Assembly: GCA_019914995.1 (NCBI GenBank)
Contig: CM034145.1
Coordinates: forward strand, 5,711,262-5,775,261
Length of the DNA: 64,000 nt
Reading direction: 5' to 3'
DNA from: Acanthochlamys bracteata
Taxonomy: Eukaryota; Streptophyta; Magnoliopsida; Pandanales; Velloziaceae
The notes under the pieces were generated by a model, which was given only the letters and a program-made list of their open reading frames with translations, made no database searches and was not told where the DNA came from. Each line of letters starts with the position of its first letter. Position 1 is the first letter of the stretch. Both the position numbers and the translations under genes were made by a program. This document shows positions 1 through 12,112 of the stretch, piece after piece.

Positions 1-1220
1 GTGTAAACGCTTCTTCTTAATCAGATTCTTCTCCGTTTGCTTCTGAATCAAATTCTTCTCTGTTTTTACATCTAAGCATGCATGAAGAGAGAGAAAGGAT
101 GTAATCGCAGTGGTTGTTGTTTGGCAGCTGCCAGGATTTTGTGTTTATTTTTCGCCTGGTGGGATGAAATCTGGAGTTCAAAGTTCGGTCATCAAAAGAT
201 TGATCATTGAAGTATCTTGTTATGTTGCTGTTTGAAAATTTTTGGTTTGAAATGAAATTAATGAAACCAAATGAAGAACATTAAAGAAGATGAACAAGAG
301 CAGAAGCAGCTTTAGCTTTTTTGCTTTGCTGCTTTTCATTTCTAATTCAACCTTTTCTGTTTTGTAGCCCAAAAACAGAGGAAGGAATACAACCAGTATA
401 CTTAACGTGGTTAGTAAAATAGTAGGGATTGAAGATTGGGATTAAAGAATATAACCACTGCATGCATTGTAGTGATATAAAAGTTAATAAAATATACAAC
501 TAATAGATTGAAACGTGGAGATTTTCTTGTATTACAATATAATAGTACAGGTGAATTTTGTATTTTTTATTAAAATTAGAAATAAGGAAGTTTTAAAAAA
601 TCTATAATGTTTTAAAATTAGAATCTGTATGTTTATTTGATTATTTAATAGAGAGAAGTGGAAGCACGTACTTGATTTATTCATCATCATTTTGTAACTA
701 ATTTGGACTTTTGAATTTATATGTTTTCTTTAGTTTTTAATTTAGTTTTTCGTACTTTCATCGCATTATGGTTTTGATATTATTTTCTTTTAATGACGTA
801 GCATCTAATAATTAAAATTAATTACAATAACATAAAAATTAAATTCACTTTTAATAATTTATGTTTTAATAATTCATTCCAAATAACCTATCTTTAAGGG
901 TTTGTTTCATTTTACCGAAATTTCAGCTACTCTGTCAGAATTGAATTTCCGAAAAATTTCGAAGAAAATAGTTATATACTAAATTTTAGTTCTAATTTTC
1001 TTTTTATACACCTTCGAATGCAACTCTGTATTTTAATTTTTAACTTATTTTTAAAATAATTAAAATATAAAAATTAAACTTTATTTTTAATTTTATTTTT
1101 TGAAAAAAATTATTTATTTTCCACTTGCGTGAAATTCAGTTAGAAAATTTTAAAATATGGCCTAATCTAAAGGAACTCACGCTTGGTCAGAATGATTAGT
1201 TAATAAAAGAATGTGAATGT
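1..1220. other. AT-rich intergenic stretch, no gene seen
   Basis: No open frame or domain is recognisable. The first 360 bases are less AT-rich and hold several short CT-rich runs, so they may be the untranslated edge of a gene beyond the left end; nothing in them proves it. From about 1040 to 1150 there is a degenerate AT-rich sequence with relatives near 3060-3180 and 56530-56645, which suggests an old dispersed repeat. Confidence 0.4.
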
Positions 1221-1407
1221 TGTCAGAAGAAAATATTAGAGAGATACATTCGAAAAAATTAATCAAAATAAAACATCTGAAGAATCCGGTGCGTATAATA
1301 AAAATCTAATTCAATCCAAAAATTTAAGCCAATGAATTATCAAACTCTCTAATATATTAACCCTATTTTTTCAGTATAGGACTAATCTACTCACTCTTAA
1401 TCTAATA
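1221..1407 (-). repeat. TRIM left terminal repeat (3' LTR)
   Basis: It aligns with 1841-2016 through shared blocks such as AATGAATTATNAAACTCTCTA and the following AATATATTAA. On the plus strand it is followed directly by the complement of a polypurine tract. Confidence 0.55.
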
Positions 1408-1840
1408 ATTTCTCCCTCAAAAGTGAGTCACCTATATTTCTCTTCATCCGAGCACCTTATCGCGTATCAAGTACGTCGATCGCTCAGAATTTCAGCCACT
1501 TGGACTGGAACTTTATTACTGCACACCAAAAGCTAGCCATCATATTCTAACTTGCTCCGAAATCTTACTCATATCATGCGAAAATCTATGTGAGTCGTAC
1601 TGCTCTTAACCTGCTCATCGTACTAATAGTTAAAACTATAATATGCGCCGGTCGCTTCGCTTATGCACCGTCTGCGCAACTAAGAGCTAATCATTAGAGT
1701 CTAACTTGTTTCGAATTCTCGCTCGCATCTTGCAGAAGCTCTATATGAATCACGCTATTTTTAACCTGCTCATCCACTATCAGTGAAAGCTATTACGTGC
1801 GTCAAACTTTCTGCCAAATTATCGACTCTGATATCACTAT

Positions 1841-2016
1841 TGGATAGATAAAATACTTGTGAAGTTAACCAAAATAAAATATTAGAAGAATCCAATCAAT
1901 ACATTAGAAAGGTCAATTCAATCAAAAAATTTAAATCAATGAATTATGAAACTCTCTAATATATTAATCTTATTTTTATTTAATATTGAGCTAATCTAAT
2001 CACTTTTAATCCAACA
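1841..2016 (-). repeat. TRIM right terminal repeat (5' LTR)
   Basis: This is the second copy of the terminal repeat and begins TGG, ending CA on the plus strand. A primer-binding-site-like sequence lies four bases inside it (1836-1824, minus strand). Confidence 0.55.
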
Positions 2017-3294
2017 AAAAAATCACGGAAATCCTCTTTTTGTTTTGAAATCAAATTCGTGAACGGCACACGTGTGATGATGTAGCACAACGTCAAAGTT
2101 AAATACTCTTTTTCTAAAAAAATTTCTTTTTTTTTCTTTTATAAATGAATTATTGAGACGCGGCAATTCGCGAAAGCAGCAATTTTTCAAACGTTATTTT
2201 CTAACTTTTCAACCACCACAATAATTTCAACCAATTCATTATTTCTCAAGACACCTATCTCGTGATTACGATTGACTTCATCTCAACAAATGGAGCACTA
2301 AATAAAAAAATTTCGTAACAAAACTTTCATCAACTGTAATTAATGCTTTATTTTTTGGGATAGTTTTGCGTAATTGCTTTCGCTGTATAATTTTCCGTAG
2401 AACTGAAGAAAAGAACAGAAATAAATATTCGACAAAAAACTTTAAATACATCTAAAAATAGTTACAAATTTGATGAATAAGCAAAAGAAATATCGTTACG
2501 ATACTAATATGTTTAAATAATGTAGTTCCTAATTGTAGAAAAATATTGAGACCAAGAATTTAAACAAGGACCACAACAATGGGTGTGACTGATTGATCTG
2601 GACTCGACCAGATATTGCGCACCGGAGCTGACCCATTTGGTGCGGCTCCGAGTCACGTCAGTGTCGCAATCGCTGCTCCCCATAAAATTGTTACTGATAA
2701 ATTTGTTTTCTTCGTTTGGATACTTGACTCTATTCAGTTCAGCGGGCGTCTGAAAATGTTTACGAAAAATAATTTTTTAAAATAGAGGATGAATATGTGA
2801 AACGATAAATTTAACTGGAGGTAGATATGTAAAAAAGAACAGGGATTATAACTGTAAGAAGAATATAGTAAAATAATAAATCTAATGAGAGAGGTGGATA
2901 TGTATATGAAATATTTTTAGAGCGTTCAGACGCCCGTAATAAGATTATTTTTTTTGTTAAACTTTTAAATTTTATATAATTTATATATTTCAATTATATA
3001 AAAAATTAAAAATTTTATTTTTACATACAAAATTATAATTTCAATTTTCTTATTTATATATTTTTTAATTTTAAATATATTTTAAAAAACTCCTAAAATA
3101 TAAATATTAAATTCTATTTTTATTTTATTTTAAAAAATTTATTTTTTATTTTTATAAAATTCAATTACTAATATTTAAAACACGTACGTAGCTTACCGAA
3201 CAAAAACACTTGTTGGGGTCGGTCATTTGGGGGAGAGCGCAACGAGGTGGCCGACAGCAAAGGGGACGAGGAACCCATTGAGAATGAGGAGAAG
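2017..3294. other. Intergenic DNA between the two LTR elements
   Basis: No gene is recognised. It holds the small inverted-repeat element at 2743-2936 and, from about 3190 to 3294, a short GC-richer patch into which the gypsy element inserted. The rest is AT-rich. Confidence 0.4.
2743..2936. mobile_element. 194-bp element with 12-bp perfect terminal inverted repeats
   Basis: CGGGCGTCTGAA at the left end is matched exactly by TTCAGACGCCCG at the right. Inside, a motif of about 25 bases (ATAAATTTAACTGGAGGTAG and ATAAATCTAATGAGAGAGGT, each followed by an ATATGT run) occurs twice. No clear target duplication was found, so superfamily is open. It has no coding capacity and would be a MITE or a stable hairpin. 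Confidence 0.5.
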
Positions 3295-3299
3295 CTCCC
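3295..3299. repeat. Left target-site duplication (CTCCC)
   Basis: CTCCC directly before the left LTR is repeated at 8529-8533 directly after the right LTR. A five-base duplication is the size made by Ty3/gypsy integrases, and it fixes the element's outer borders. Confidence 0.85.
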
Positions 3300-3741
3300 T
3301 GATGCACCATGAGTATTGACTACAGCTAAACTAAGAAAATTAAGGAAAATAAATTAATTCATCCATGTCTACTCTCTAATACAAGAATTTATTTATAGCT
3401 TGCATATTCTAAAGCAAGCAAGGAGATGCAAAGCTACTGCAATTCTTAGAAGGTAACAAAGAGATGTAATGCTAATACAATTCTCCTAAACTTTTACTAA
3501 ACTAAAACTCTTGATATCAAACTCACTGGACCACTAATACCACTCCTAATAAAACTCTACTAACTGCTACTACCCCTGGAATCTCTTCTGCAGGAAACGA
3601 CTGAACTCCCTAAGTGCATCTGCTCTAGTCTGCCCTTAAGGACCGCATCCAGGGCATGATTTGCATATCAAAGCAGGCTTCTTTACTCTCCTATTTCTTC
3701 CTTCCTGTGCTTGTATATGTGTATCGGTACCATGCATATCA
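3300..3741 (-). repeat. Gypsy left LTR (3' LTR, full length, 442 bp)
   Basis: It starts TGATGCACC and ends GCATATCA on the plus strand. The end is set by the adjoining polypurine tract and the start by the CTCCC duplication. Bases from about 3448 on match 8233-8528. Confidence 0.85.
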
Positions 3742-3755
3742 TTCCCCTCCTCTTC

Positions 3756-5042
3756 AAATAACGCATCGTTCCTGATGCTAGACAGTGGAAGTGTCGCAGA
3801 AGCTGAGTTGTCACGTAGGAGGTCTGGAGGCATATGTCTTGCATCTTTCAACTACGACACGTGAAAAACCGGATGGACCTTAGAACCAGCTGGAAGTTGC
3901 AGTCTATAAGCAACTAGGCCAATAGCTTCGAGGATGGTATAAGGACCAAAATAACGAAACCGCAGCTTGTGATCTCTACGTTCAGCAATGAAAGCTTGCC
4001 GATGAGGCTGCAGTTTTAAGAAAACATGGTCACCTGGTGAGTAGTGTTTTTCTCGTCGATGACCATCAGCTTGTTGTTTCATTCTATTTTGAGCTCGCAA
4101 CAAGTGAAAACGTAAGTCCTTCAAAATAGTATCACGATCCTTGAGCTGTCTACCCACATCGTCCGACGATAGTGGTCCGGATGCGAATGACACAAGTGGT
4201 GGTGGAGGCCTACCATAGACTGCTTCAAAAGGAGAGGTTTTTGTAGCCGAGTGGACGCTGGTGTTGTAGGAGTATTCTGCCCAATGTAACTATCTTGCCC
4301 ATTGGCGTGGATGATCTCCAACAAAGCAACGTAAATAGGTTTCCAAGCCACGATTAACAACCTCCGTTTGTCCATCTGTTTGGGGGTGATAGGCCGAGCT
4401 CATGTGGAGGGAAGTACCTTGAGCACGATGAAGCTCACGCCAAAAAGTACTAAGAAAAATTGGATCTCTATCCGATACAATAGATGTAGGTGTTCCATGA
4501 AGGCGGACAATTTCCTTAATGAATGATAGGGCCACGCTGCTAGCCGTATATGGGTGCCTCAAAGCGATGAAGTGAGCATATTTGGTTAGTCTATCTACTG
4601 TGACAAAAATGACGTCCTTCCCCTCAGAGCTCGGTAAGCCTTCAATGAAGTCTATGGATATGTCAGACCAAATTTTCTCTGGTATAGGTAAAGGGTGGAG
4701 CAATCCTGTTGGTTTAAGGTTTTCAGATTTGGCTCTTGCACATGTGGAACAAGCTGCTATATAGCGCTAGACATCACCTGTCAAGCCATGCTAAAAAAAT
4801 TGTTGAGAAAGCCTCTTGAAGGTTCTGAATTGGCTGCCATGACCTCCACTTGCTGAATTATGTGCGTCATAGAGAAGTTGGTTGCGTAGTGTAGGATTAT
4901 TAGGCACCCATATCTTGCCCTTATAGACGAGGAAGCCATTCACAATAGAAAAATCTCCGTTGGTTGTATTGCTGGCCGACTGGAGCAATTTTGTTGTCTC
5001 TAGATCATGTTGCAATGCCAAACGTAAGTCATCCCAAAATAA
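3756..5042 (-). pseudogene. Integrase region of the gypsy element
   Basis: The segment carries half of an HHCC zinc finger (YDAHNSASGGHGS and, after stops, ACSTCARAK) and a DDE core: SIDFIEG, SDRDPIF, and DGQTEVVNRGLE. A C-terminal GPY/F-type module follows (RYFGPYTILEAIG, then VHPVFHVS). No chromodomain is recognisable after VFHVS. Stops interrupt it near 4797, 4767, 4288 and 3852. The reading frame can be followed almost to the polypurine tract. Lineage within Ty3/gypsy is not assigned. Confidence 0.88.
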
Positions 5043-6744
5043 TTACGTCAATATGGATATAGCACTCAATGAATTATTCGGTTTTCTTGACAAGGCATCG
5101 GCTACCGTATTTTGAGAACCTGAACGGTACTCGATGCGATAGTCGTAGCCCATTAGCTTGATAAGCCATTTGAGTTGTTCTGGAGTGGACAAACGTTGCT
5201 CTAGAAGATACTTCAAACTCAAATGGTCGATTTTTATAGTAAACCGTTGGCCCAATAGGTAGGGGCGCCATCGTTGGACGGCGAGCACTACTGCCATAAG
5301 TTCTTTCTCGTATGTCGACTTAGCCGTCACCATTGGAGACAAGGCCTTGCTAAAGAATGATATTGGACGTCCATGTTGAGAGAGGACAGCCCCTAGGCCT
5401 CTATTAGAGGCATCTGTTTCCACACAAAAGGGACTGCTAAAGTCCGGAGCAGCTAGCACTGGTGTGTTGGTCACCGCTTCCTTCAGTTTTTGAAAGGCCA
5501 ATGCAGCCTCTTGCGGCCAGTAAAAGGAGTCCTTTTTTAGCAATACAATAAGAGGGGCAGCAACTATACCGTAATCTTTAACAAACCTGCGATAGTAACT
5601 CGTAAATCCTAAGAATCCATGTAGTTCTGAAGCAGAGGAAGGTGCTGGCCAGTCAAACATTGCTTGAATCTTGGCTGGATCAGCTGCAATGCCTTGGCTC
5701 GATACGATGTGTCCCAAGTATTCCAGTTTAGTACGTCCAAAACTGTACTTTGATAAATTTGCATACAACTTCGCATTGTGCAAAATAGTAAGGACTTTGC
5801 TTAAGTGGTCAAGATGTTCTTGCCACGAAGCACTATAAATAAGAATGTCATCAAAGAAAACTAATACAAATTTGCGAAGGTATGGACGAAAAACCTCGTT
5901 CATCAAGGATTGGAAGGTTGCGGGGGCGTTGGTTAACCCGAAAGGCATCACAAGGAATTCATAGTGGCCATCATGTGTTCTGAAGGCTGTTTTATGTACG
6001 TCCTCCTCTCGCACTCGAATTTGGTGATAACCCGACTTAAGATCAAGCTTAGAAAAGAATTTTGCTCCATGCAATTCATCAAGTAGCTCATCAATAAGAG
6101 GAATTGGAAACTTATCTTTTACGGTGATGTCATTGAGTGCTCGATAGTCAACACAAAAACGTCATGAACCATCCTCTTTTTTAACCAACAAAACTGGTGA
6201 TGAGAAGGCCGAGCAACTAGGGCGAATAATTTCTTGCGACAACATCTCCGCCATTATGCGTTCAATTTCAGCCTTTTGCACGTGAGGATACCAGTATGGT
6301 CGAACATTAGCAGGCAGCGCCCCAGGCATTAAAGGGATGCCGTGATCATGAGAACGCCTTAGTGGAATACCCAATAGTGGCTTGAAGACTGATGAAAACT
6401 TGTCAAGTAATTGCTGTAGTGTAGATGGTAATGATTTGACCGATTCAATAGTGTTAACTTCAGTTGGTGCTTCTACTGGAAGAATTCGCATAGAACAAAG
6501 AAAAGATCCAGGTGCCAAGCTTGTGAGTTGTGATACTCCACCCTCACGTATGCCTTGTAGCGAAAACTTTTGGCCTTGTATAGAAAAACGCATCTCGCTA
6601 CGCCGATAGTTGCTTACGATGTCTCCGAGGCTTTCCAACTATTGGATTCCCAAAACTAAATCCATACCGCCCAAAGGAAATGGATAAGCATCTACAACTA
6701 ACTGAACACCCTGCACATTCAGTGGTATTTATTTGTACATCACC
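5043..6744 (-). pseudogene. Reverse transcriptase and RNase H of the gypsy element
   Basis: The reverse transcriptase palm is recognisable: KLDLKSGYHQI, then MPFGLTNAPATFQ, then the catalytic FFDD box in LVFFDDILIY. RNase H follows with ETDASNRGLGAVLSQ and TYEKELMAVV. Two in-frame stops lie near 6641 (a TAG before LESLG) and near 6165 (a TGA just after VKKEDGS). Each sits where the family has tryptophan, which fits G-to-A change. It is not functional. Confidence 0.9.
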
Positions 6745-8140
6745 TCAATAATGAGGTCGACCATCTGCTAATTCCACTTTCAGTGGTCGCACCTTTGTGG
6801 GAACTAGGCGTATGTGCTTAACTAGTTTTTCAGCAATAAAATTTTGCGTGCTTCCGGAGTCTATAAGAATAAATATCTCCTGATTCTTAATTTTGCCTAC
6901 CACTCTTAAAGTTTGCGGTCCCACAAGCCCGTGCATTGCGCTTAATGAAAGAGTGGCATCATCGGAAGGTAAATTTGCTGGAGAATCAATGTGCTCCTCT
7001 CCAGTTTCATCCTCTTCATAACCTGCCAGACAGTATAAGCGGTTGGTGCAGCGATGTCCTCGTTCGTATTTGTCGTCGCAATAGAAGCAAAGCCCTTGGG
7101 CACGAGGGTTGTTCACTTCAGCCAAGGATAGGCTGGATTGTTTGGTGCGATTTTGTTGACTGGAAACTGCCGGCACAGAGAGAAATTGTTGCTTATGTGG
7201 TCCTGCTGGTGACTGAAAATTCTTGTTGGAAAAATTTTTACTTGTTTTTTGCTCCCAAGCATGCTTGTGCTCGTAAGTACGGGCCAAACGGTATGCCGTT
7301 TGAAGATCGCGTGGTTGCATTGCCATAATATCCATGGCAATTCTGTCCTTCAATCCTCCACAAAAGCGTCCAATCAAGTCCTCTTCAGTGGCATGAGGTA
7401 GGCGAATGCGTAGGTCTTCGAATGCCGCTTGATACTCACTTAGGGAGACGGTTTGTGTGAGTTTATGCAATGAAAAGCTAGGGTTCCCATATGCAGTTGG
7501 ACCGAAACGTAGTAAAAACGCTTCCTTTACGTTCTCCCAAGAGTGTTGCGGTCTATCTCGCTCGTAACTTTGGTACCATCTATTGGCCTCTCCATGAAAG
7601 TGTAACGCCTCTATGGAAGCTTGCTCCCAATGAGGTATTCGGTAAAATTTAAAATATTTTTCAGCTGAGTAAATCCACTCGTGAGGCTCGGTTCCATCAA
7701 AGGGAGGAAACTTATAGCGTATACGAGAGTTGTGTGGATTGTCTACGTAGTTGGCAGGATACGAATTGAGTTGCAAGGGATGTTGGCCAATGAACACTGG
7801 AGGTGGTGTAGGATTGTTGGTGTGGGCTGTTGGTAAGGTATTGGTATGGGAGGGGGTGCTTACTGCTGGTGGGGCTAAACACGAGAAGGTGGTGGCTTGG
7901 TTGAAATAAGTATTGCTTGGTATGTTGGGTGCCCACTGTTGATCACTTGGTGTGGGTTGTTTAGGTAGTTCAGAGGGATATGGTATGGTAGTTGTAGGTC
8001 TTGTAGAAGATGAGCCTGCTTGGTAAGGTTGGATATTGGCGGGTTGGTGGAGTGGTCGTGTAGATGATGGAAACTCTGGTACTTGGAGGACTCCTCTCTC
8101 AATGCGAACATCTCGCCATGTTTAGAGGAGCCTTTCTTAC
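6745..8140 (-). pseudogene. Gag-protease region of the gypsy element
   Basis: The long open part (7797-6745) encodes a retrotransposon gag with the capsid signature FPPFDGTEPHEWIYSAEKY, then a zinc-knuckle-like segment (CFYCDDKYERGHRC) and an aspartic protease core around ILIDSGSTQNF. A proline- and threonine-rich leader in the same frame can be followed upstream to about 8140, with no clean start. The frame ends shortly after the protease, whereas related elements continue into reverse transcriptase. Gag would package the element RNA and the protease would cut the polyprotein. Here it is a relic. Confidence 0.85.
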
Positions 8141-8220
8141 ATGAAAAATTAGATGTAATCACATCGATTCTAAACCGATTGTCCGGTGATCTTTATGACA
8201 CTCAACGGATTGTCAAGCAT

Positions 8221-8528
8221 CACCAGCAACTCCTAGAAGGTAACAAAGAGTTGTAATGCTAATACAACTCTCCTAAACTTTTACTAAACTAAAACTCTTG
8301 ATATCAAACTCACTGGACCACTAATACCACTCCTAATAAAACTTTACTAACTGCTACTATCCCTGGAATCTCTTCCGCAGGAAATGACTGAACTCTCTAA
8401 GTGCATCTGCTTTAGTCTGCCCTTAAGGACCGCATCCAGGGCATGATTTGCATATCAAAGCAGGCTTCCTTACTTTCCTATTTCTTTCTTTATGTGCTTG
8501 TATATGTGTATCGGTACCATGCATATCA
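8221..8528 (-). repeat. Gypsy right LTR (5' LTR, truncated)
   Basis: The outer roughly 300 bp match the left LTR, but the counterpart of 3300 to about 3435 is absent. The sequence instead passes directly into the gag leader. The loss covers the inner LTR end and the place where the tRNA primer site should be. Confidence 0.8.
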
Positions 8529-8533
8529 CTCCC
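8529..8533. repeat. Right target-site duplication (CTCCC)
   Basis: This is the second copy of the five bases found at 3295-3299. Confidence 0.85.
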
Positions 8534-10754
8534 CCCGTCTGTCCGCAAAAAGTAAAGCAATTGAAGGGACCATTCCAATATTTCGTATCTGCAGAGCACA
8601 CTAGACAACCTTCCTCCTTAATCACTCTATCAATATATTCTATTCTCACTCATAAATCACGATCCGAATATTAATATTAGGGAGCATTCAAAACTATTTT
8701 TTTAAAATATTTTTATTTTATTGTAAAAATAAGTTTTTTATAATAATAACAAATAATAATAATAAGTAATAATAAAAATTTTATTACATAAATTTTTTTT
8801 ATATTTTTAAATTTTAAATTATATAAAATTATTTAAAAATAAGAACTGAAAAATAGAAATTTTATTTTTCTAAAACTTGTTGTCCTCACATTTTTTAGAG
8901 ATATTAGGGTTAATTTCTTCTTTTCCTTATTTGTGGCTCCAAAAAAAAGTTTCACATTGTATCACCTCAAGTCATTTTAGAGATTATATACAGAAACAGA
9001 TTATTAAATAAAATAAATTATTCTCTTTTTAGAAAAGAATATAATTATTTTATTACATATAATTTATTTTTATCTTTAAATACAAAATTTCTTAAATACC
9101 TTAAAAGACTTTCTTCAGTTTCTTGAGCTTTAGAAAAATTAAAAAAAACTTAAAAAATGGACACTTCAGCAAATAAGACATTCTACAGTTTAAACATTTT
9201 ATCATTCAAATTGTGAAAATTTATCTTTTTTCTTTAAAAGAGGAATATTAACTTTTAAACCATTGAGAATGTTTTATATTTATATTTGAGTAAAACAGCA
9301 GTTTAAGCAGCCCTAAGATCAACGTAGCACAATATTCAAAATTAAGCCGAAAGTTTATTGGGTTGGGCCAACGGCCTACTTTAAATCTTACGGTAAAGGT
9401 TTGACTATTGCTCGCAACTTAATTTTCAGCCCAGGCAGTTTTTACTGGTGAGTAATTTTCTAAAGCAAAATAATCGATGTTGTTAAACAAATTAAATAAA
9501 TAATTTGCAGACTTGTTGGAGTAGCACCTTAAGTACACAGTGTCTATAAACATCTTTCTGCGTGTTTCAACTGCAGTTAATTAAATTTTGTAAAACTTAA
9601 TTTTGTGAAAGTGTAGTTTGGTGAAAATAGAGTTCAATAAAAATAAAATTTTGAATCATATTTGAAAGCAAGTAAAAAAATTTTTAAATTAAATTTTAAT
9701 AAAAATAAAATTTTATGTAAAAATAAAAGTGAAGTTTTGAATGATAATTAAAACATGTAGCTAAATTCAAAATATAGAGTTCTGTATATTAGAAAGAAAT
9801 CTTTTACAGCAGAATTTTTTTGGTAATATTTTTCCTCCTTATTTATAAAGTGCTCCTTTAAAAAAAAAAGGAATCTCTTTAGTAGAAACTTAAAGAAAAC
9901 GTAAGTTTATTTTCTAAGAAAAAGCTTCTTTTCTATGAAGAGAAAGCTTATGTGTTTTTAAACAAAACCTGTACATAATGGGTAACCCCCGCGTAAGACA
10001 AATATATTTTATTCAAAACAAATAATAGTAATAATAAACAGAGCCTTCTTTACGCGAAGAAATATGGGCTTCAAATGGCCTTAACAATGTAAAATTAAAT
10101 CGGCCTTTTGTAAAAGGCCCAAATGAGCTATAGGAAAACAATTGGAGGCCTAGTAATTACAAATATTTGTAATTACTCAACAGAAAATTGAAAAGACGCA
10201 ATTAATAATTTTTGTACAACTGACTAATGAGATCATTATCTCGTAAACAATTCAAACTCACATCAATCACTGATTAGTTACCTAGTGTAACAAAACTAAA
10301 ACAATTATCTAGCCAAACCTAATTCAATAATATTTTGGTAATAAAAAGAATATTCAGTGTACATAATTATGGAAAATTAGGTTATATAAATTAAATAAAA
10401 TTGAATTCCATCTAGATTTTCAGCATGAATTTTGATGTTCACCTGAAAACGTACTTGCTTTTATAATTATGATTATATAGATGTTTAAACAATAACAAGT
10501 ACTTTTGAAATGATAAAAACTAAAATTAAATATAAGTTTTGTGCAACTTATTGTGTGTTTCAAGTGTAGTAAACTTATAATTTTTTTATCAAAATTTAAG
10601 TTCGAACTTACTTTTACAATTTAGTTTATTCTAAACTCGCTAGTTTTATTTTAATGTATTTTTTATTAAAAATAATTTTACCAAACTCACTTTAATAATA
10701 CTTACTCCTACATAATTAATGTATCATAGACTCAAAATTTGAGTCTAAAGAAAT

Positions 10755-10955
10755 TGTCTGTTTATTTTGAAATAGACTCATTTTTAAATAAATTTAAATT
10801 TAAAATTAAAATTAAAAAATAAATTTATATATTAATTTTGTATCAATAGTAAATTTTAACAAAAGTATTTGATAAAAAATTTATTTTAAAAAACTTATTT
10901 ATTTGTATAAAATATAAACTATAAAAAATAAAATTTAAATGGTAGATAAACGCGC
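10755..10955. mobile_element. Possible diverged Tourist-like MITE
   Basis: The interior shares blocks such as ATCAATAGTAAATTTTAA with the MITE at 12113, and the right end (GATAAACGCGC) resembles its terminal repeat. The left end (GTCTGTTTAT) is only partly complementary and the flanking duplication is unclear. Confidence 0.35.
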
Positions 10956-12112
10956 TATAAGCAAATAGAATAAAAAAAAAGATCCGTCTCTCTCATTTAC
11001 TATCCAATAAAAAATCTAAACTACAACCATAAGCAAGATTTTATCCAAAATCTTAATAAGAACCTAATAGTTAATTAATCAATCAATCAATCAAATCATG
11101 TTTTTACCTTATAACATACGGCTCAAGAAATTGATACGGACGTATTTCTAGCTAGACACCCGTTGAGTCCACTTGTGTTCGAAGGACCACAAAGATTTAA
11201 ACTTTTTTTTTTTTTTTTTTCTTTTCTAACTTCCACAAAATTTTTTTTTCTTCGATTTCAACTATTCTTTTATCAGTTCTCATATAGAAAATGTTTTTTC
11301 TATATTACTCATGAGACGTCCGCCAGATATCTATTATCTCCTCATCTTAAAAACATTTTTTTCTGAGTACTGAATTTTATTTCTTCATCATATTTGAAAA
11401 ATAAAATATTTTACGTATTTAAATTATTATTATAAATATTATTTCTGCTTTTCGTAGCAAATTTTATATTCACTATATTATGTTTTCACTCAATTAAATT
11501 TATATCAAAATATATTTTTATTAATTTTATTTTTATGAAATTTATTTTTGAAAAACTGAACTATGTTATTAATTGTTTAGTTTGATCAGTTCCAATGTGA
11601 CCGTGAATATCAGCCTCATATATTTGATCTATATATAGTATCCGAAATAATTTATTCCAATTTTTTTAACTTATTATAACCGATTTGAACTAAACAAACA
11701 ATATAAAAACCTGATATCGAATATTTAAAATAAAATTAGGTAAAATAAAAGAGTAAAAAATAAAATATGTATCAATCAAGGAAGTGCAAATTGGCGATTC
11801 AATGTCTGTACTGGATGCCTGCTTGAAGAGGGTACAAGCACTTACAACTGTATATGTTCTTCATTCAACATTATTATTGAGTCCTATGATCATGATTCTT
11901 GCCAGAACCAGCTTTTCGTAAGCACTTTTCTTCAGAGCTGGAAAAGCTGTTTCCACTCGAAAACTTCCAAAATTACCAAAACAAGATCCATGTAAGTGCA
12001 TGCTTGAATTTTCATAAAGAAAAAGTTTACCATATTTTCATAGAGCAAAATAGTTTAGCGCGTCTTTCTTTTTCACTTTATCACTCACTATTAAAGAATC
12101 GCTTTTAACTTA

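Larger units (their letters stand above)
1221..2016 (-). mobile_element. TRIM-like miniature LTR retrotransposon
   Basis: Two direct copies of a sequence of about 180 bp (about 1221-1407 and 1841-2016) flank about 430 bp with no coding capacity. Read on the minus strand, the right copy is followed at 1836-1824 by TGATATCAGAGTC, a near match to the initiator-methionine tRNA primer site. The left copy is preceded by a purine run (GAGGGAGAAA, about 1417-1408) like a polypurine tract. LTR, primer site, short non-coding interior, polypurine tract, LTR is the TRIM layout. The outer LTR end has lost its TG, and I could not find a target-site duplication, so the element is old. It is seen in the sequence but not matched to a named family. 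Confidence 0.6.
3300..8528 (-). mobile_element. Ty3/gypsy LTR retrotransposon, inactive
   Basis: The element reads on the minus strand in the order gag, protease, reverse transcriptase, RNase H, integrase. Its outer ends are TG and CA with CTCCC target duplications on both sides. A purine run, the polypurine tract, lies at 3742-3755 next to the 3' LTR. The 5' LTR (right side) lacks its inner third, and no primer-binding site is visible beside it. Several in-frame stops break pol. It cannot make its own proteins. Over the roughly 296 bp where both LTRs align I count about 13 differences by eye, nearly all C/T transitions, so the insertion is not very recent. Confidence 0.93.
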
